Assembly: GCF_001278035.1 (NCBI RefSeq)
Contig: NZ_CP009452.1
Location: 219,501-283,500, forward strand
DNA: 64,000 nt
Source: Sphingopyxis sp. 113P3
GTDB lineage: Bacteria; Pseudomonadota; Alphaproteobacteria; Sphingomonadales; Sphingomonadaceae
Direction of reading: 5' to 3'
Positions within the stretch are counted from its first letter, which is position 1, and each line of letters starts with the position of its first letter. The position numbers and the translations under genes were made by a program. Below, one piece after another: positions 63,493 to 64,000 of this stretch. The notes under the pieces are model-generated. The model was not told the DNA's origin. It saw only the letters and a program-made list of their open reading frames with translations, and searched no databases.

Positions 63493-64000
63493 TTAGAGCG
63501 CGACCGCCAGCACGCCGGCGGTTCCGGCCGCGAGCGCCACGAGCAGCGCGGCGCGGGGCGCATAGGTGCGGATCGCCGCAAACGGGGGAGTGTCCTCGAC
63601 CGGAAATTCGTCGATATCGGGTTCCGCGACAGTAGGAGGCGGCTCGCTGGGGCCCCGGCGCAGGAAGGCGGGCGCTGACGCGAGGTCAGGCCCGCTGACC
63701 CCGCTCGCCAGCGCGAGCTTTTCGAAGGCGAGCGCCATCTTCTCTTCCAGTATCTGGCGGGTGATCGCCTTCAGCTTCGGATCTTCAGCGCAAGGCAGAC
63801 TTTCGACGAGACGTTCGACCTGGGCATCAAGGGCGTGGAGCCGATCGATCGCCTCGATCGCCGCGGTCCGGTCGCCGCGCTCGAAGGCGAGTTGCAAGCG
63901 CAGCAGCGTTAGCGCACAGGCGCGGGAGAGCTGAAGGCCGAGCGCGGCGTCGACTGGCGGTTCGCCATGCGGTCCGCGGTACACGTCGTTGGCGGCATCG
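63493..64000 (-). CDS. Hypothetical protein with C-terminal membrane anchor, 5' end outside the window
   Basis: The frame is open to the right edge (residues DAANDVYRGPHGEPP precede the first internal GTG at 63984), so the gene very likely starts beyond 64000. At least 168 residues are seen. A helical N-terminal part (SRACALTLLRLQLAFERGD, DRLHALDAQVERLVESL) and a proline-rich acidic middle precede one C-terminal membrane helix (AALLVALAAGTAGVLAVAL). No family is recognised. Confidence 0.65.
   Translation of the reverse strand, partial: DAANDVYRGPHGEPPVDAALGLQLSRACALTLLRLQLAFERGDRTAAIEAIDRLHALDAQVERLVESLPCAEDPKLKAITRQILEEKMALAFEKLALASGVSGPDLASAPAFLRRGPSEPPPTVAEPDIDEFPVEDTPPFAAIRTYAPRAALLVALAAGTAGVLAVAL

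Noticed and set aside
63036..63635. Overlapping open frames on both strands between the DISM kinase gene and the last gene
   Set aside because: They are arginine-, proline- and serine-rich, without ribosome sites, membrane pattern or family resemblance.

Overview
The window is GC-rich chromosomal DNA that looks like a sphingomonad alphaproteobacterium, with Sphingopyxis or a close relative my best guess. The grounds are two very large TonB-dependent receptors, the gene orders sspB/hisBHAF and rpe/heparinase II-III/purH, an inverted-repeat style typical of sphingomonads, and the protein families overall. This assignment is inference from gene content, because no rRNA or marker gene lies in the window. 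I found no tRNA, rRNA or CRISPR array.

Left part (1-24 kb). A lower-GC edge with an unrecognised partial gene is followed by a CapA/PgsA-type metallophosphatase gene that is cut in two by an IS110-family element. The element's transposase lies at 1761-2702, and its upstream 174 bases are a candidate bridge-RNA region. A dinucleotide CA flanks both element ends, and removing the element restores one open frame of about 674 codons. From 4 to 24 kb is the most coherent and interesting block. Reading leftward it holds a dctB-like kinase, a dctD-like regulator, ridA, a lysR, a dadA-like D-amino acid dehydrogenase, a TonB-dependent receptor, a glutamate/aspartate-type symporter, two gamma-glutamyltransferases, a secreted dienelactone-hydrolase-like protein, a VOC protein and the broken capA. 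Reading rightward from the same control region are dctA and a second TonB-dependent receptor. Many of these genes overlap by ATGA. I read it as an uptake and breakdown locus for gamma-glutamyl compounds, possibly poly-gamma-glutamate including its D-residues. That reading is a hypothesis.

Middle part (24-43 kb). This holds an SGNH-type secreted protein, an ABC-F ATPase, 4-hydroxyphenylpyruvate dioxygenase with a strong upstream dyad, a VOC protein, a YqaA/DedA membrane protein, purH, a heparinase II/III protein, rpe and an SPFH/ribbon-helix-helix mini-operon behind an AT-rich 30-bp dyad. A secreted M3 oligopeptidase, a gluconolactonase-like SMP-30 protein and a four-gene acyl-CoA oxidation set (acyl-CoA dehydrogenase, thiolase, SDR, thioesterase) behind a MerR/LiuR-like dyad complete the stretch.

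Right part (43-64 kb). This holds gmk, a DUF2585 protein and a hexuronate catabolism set (uxaC divergent from uxaA plus a long-chain mannonate/mannitol-type oxidoreductase). Next come fumC, sspB, hisBHAF, a Ca2+/H+ antiporter, an extended KAS III, a TSUP exporter, a LysR regulator and a small secreted protein. A NarL-type response regulator lies tail-to-tail with a 7TMR-DISM histidine kinase, and an incomplete gene ends the window.
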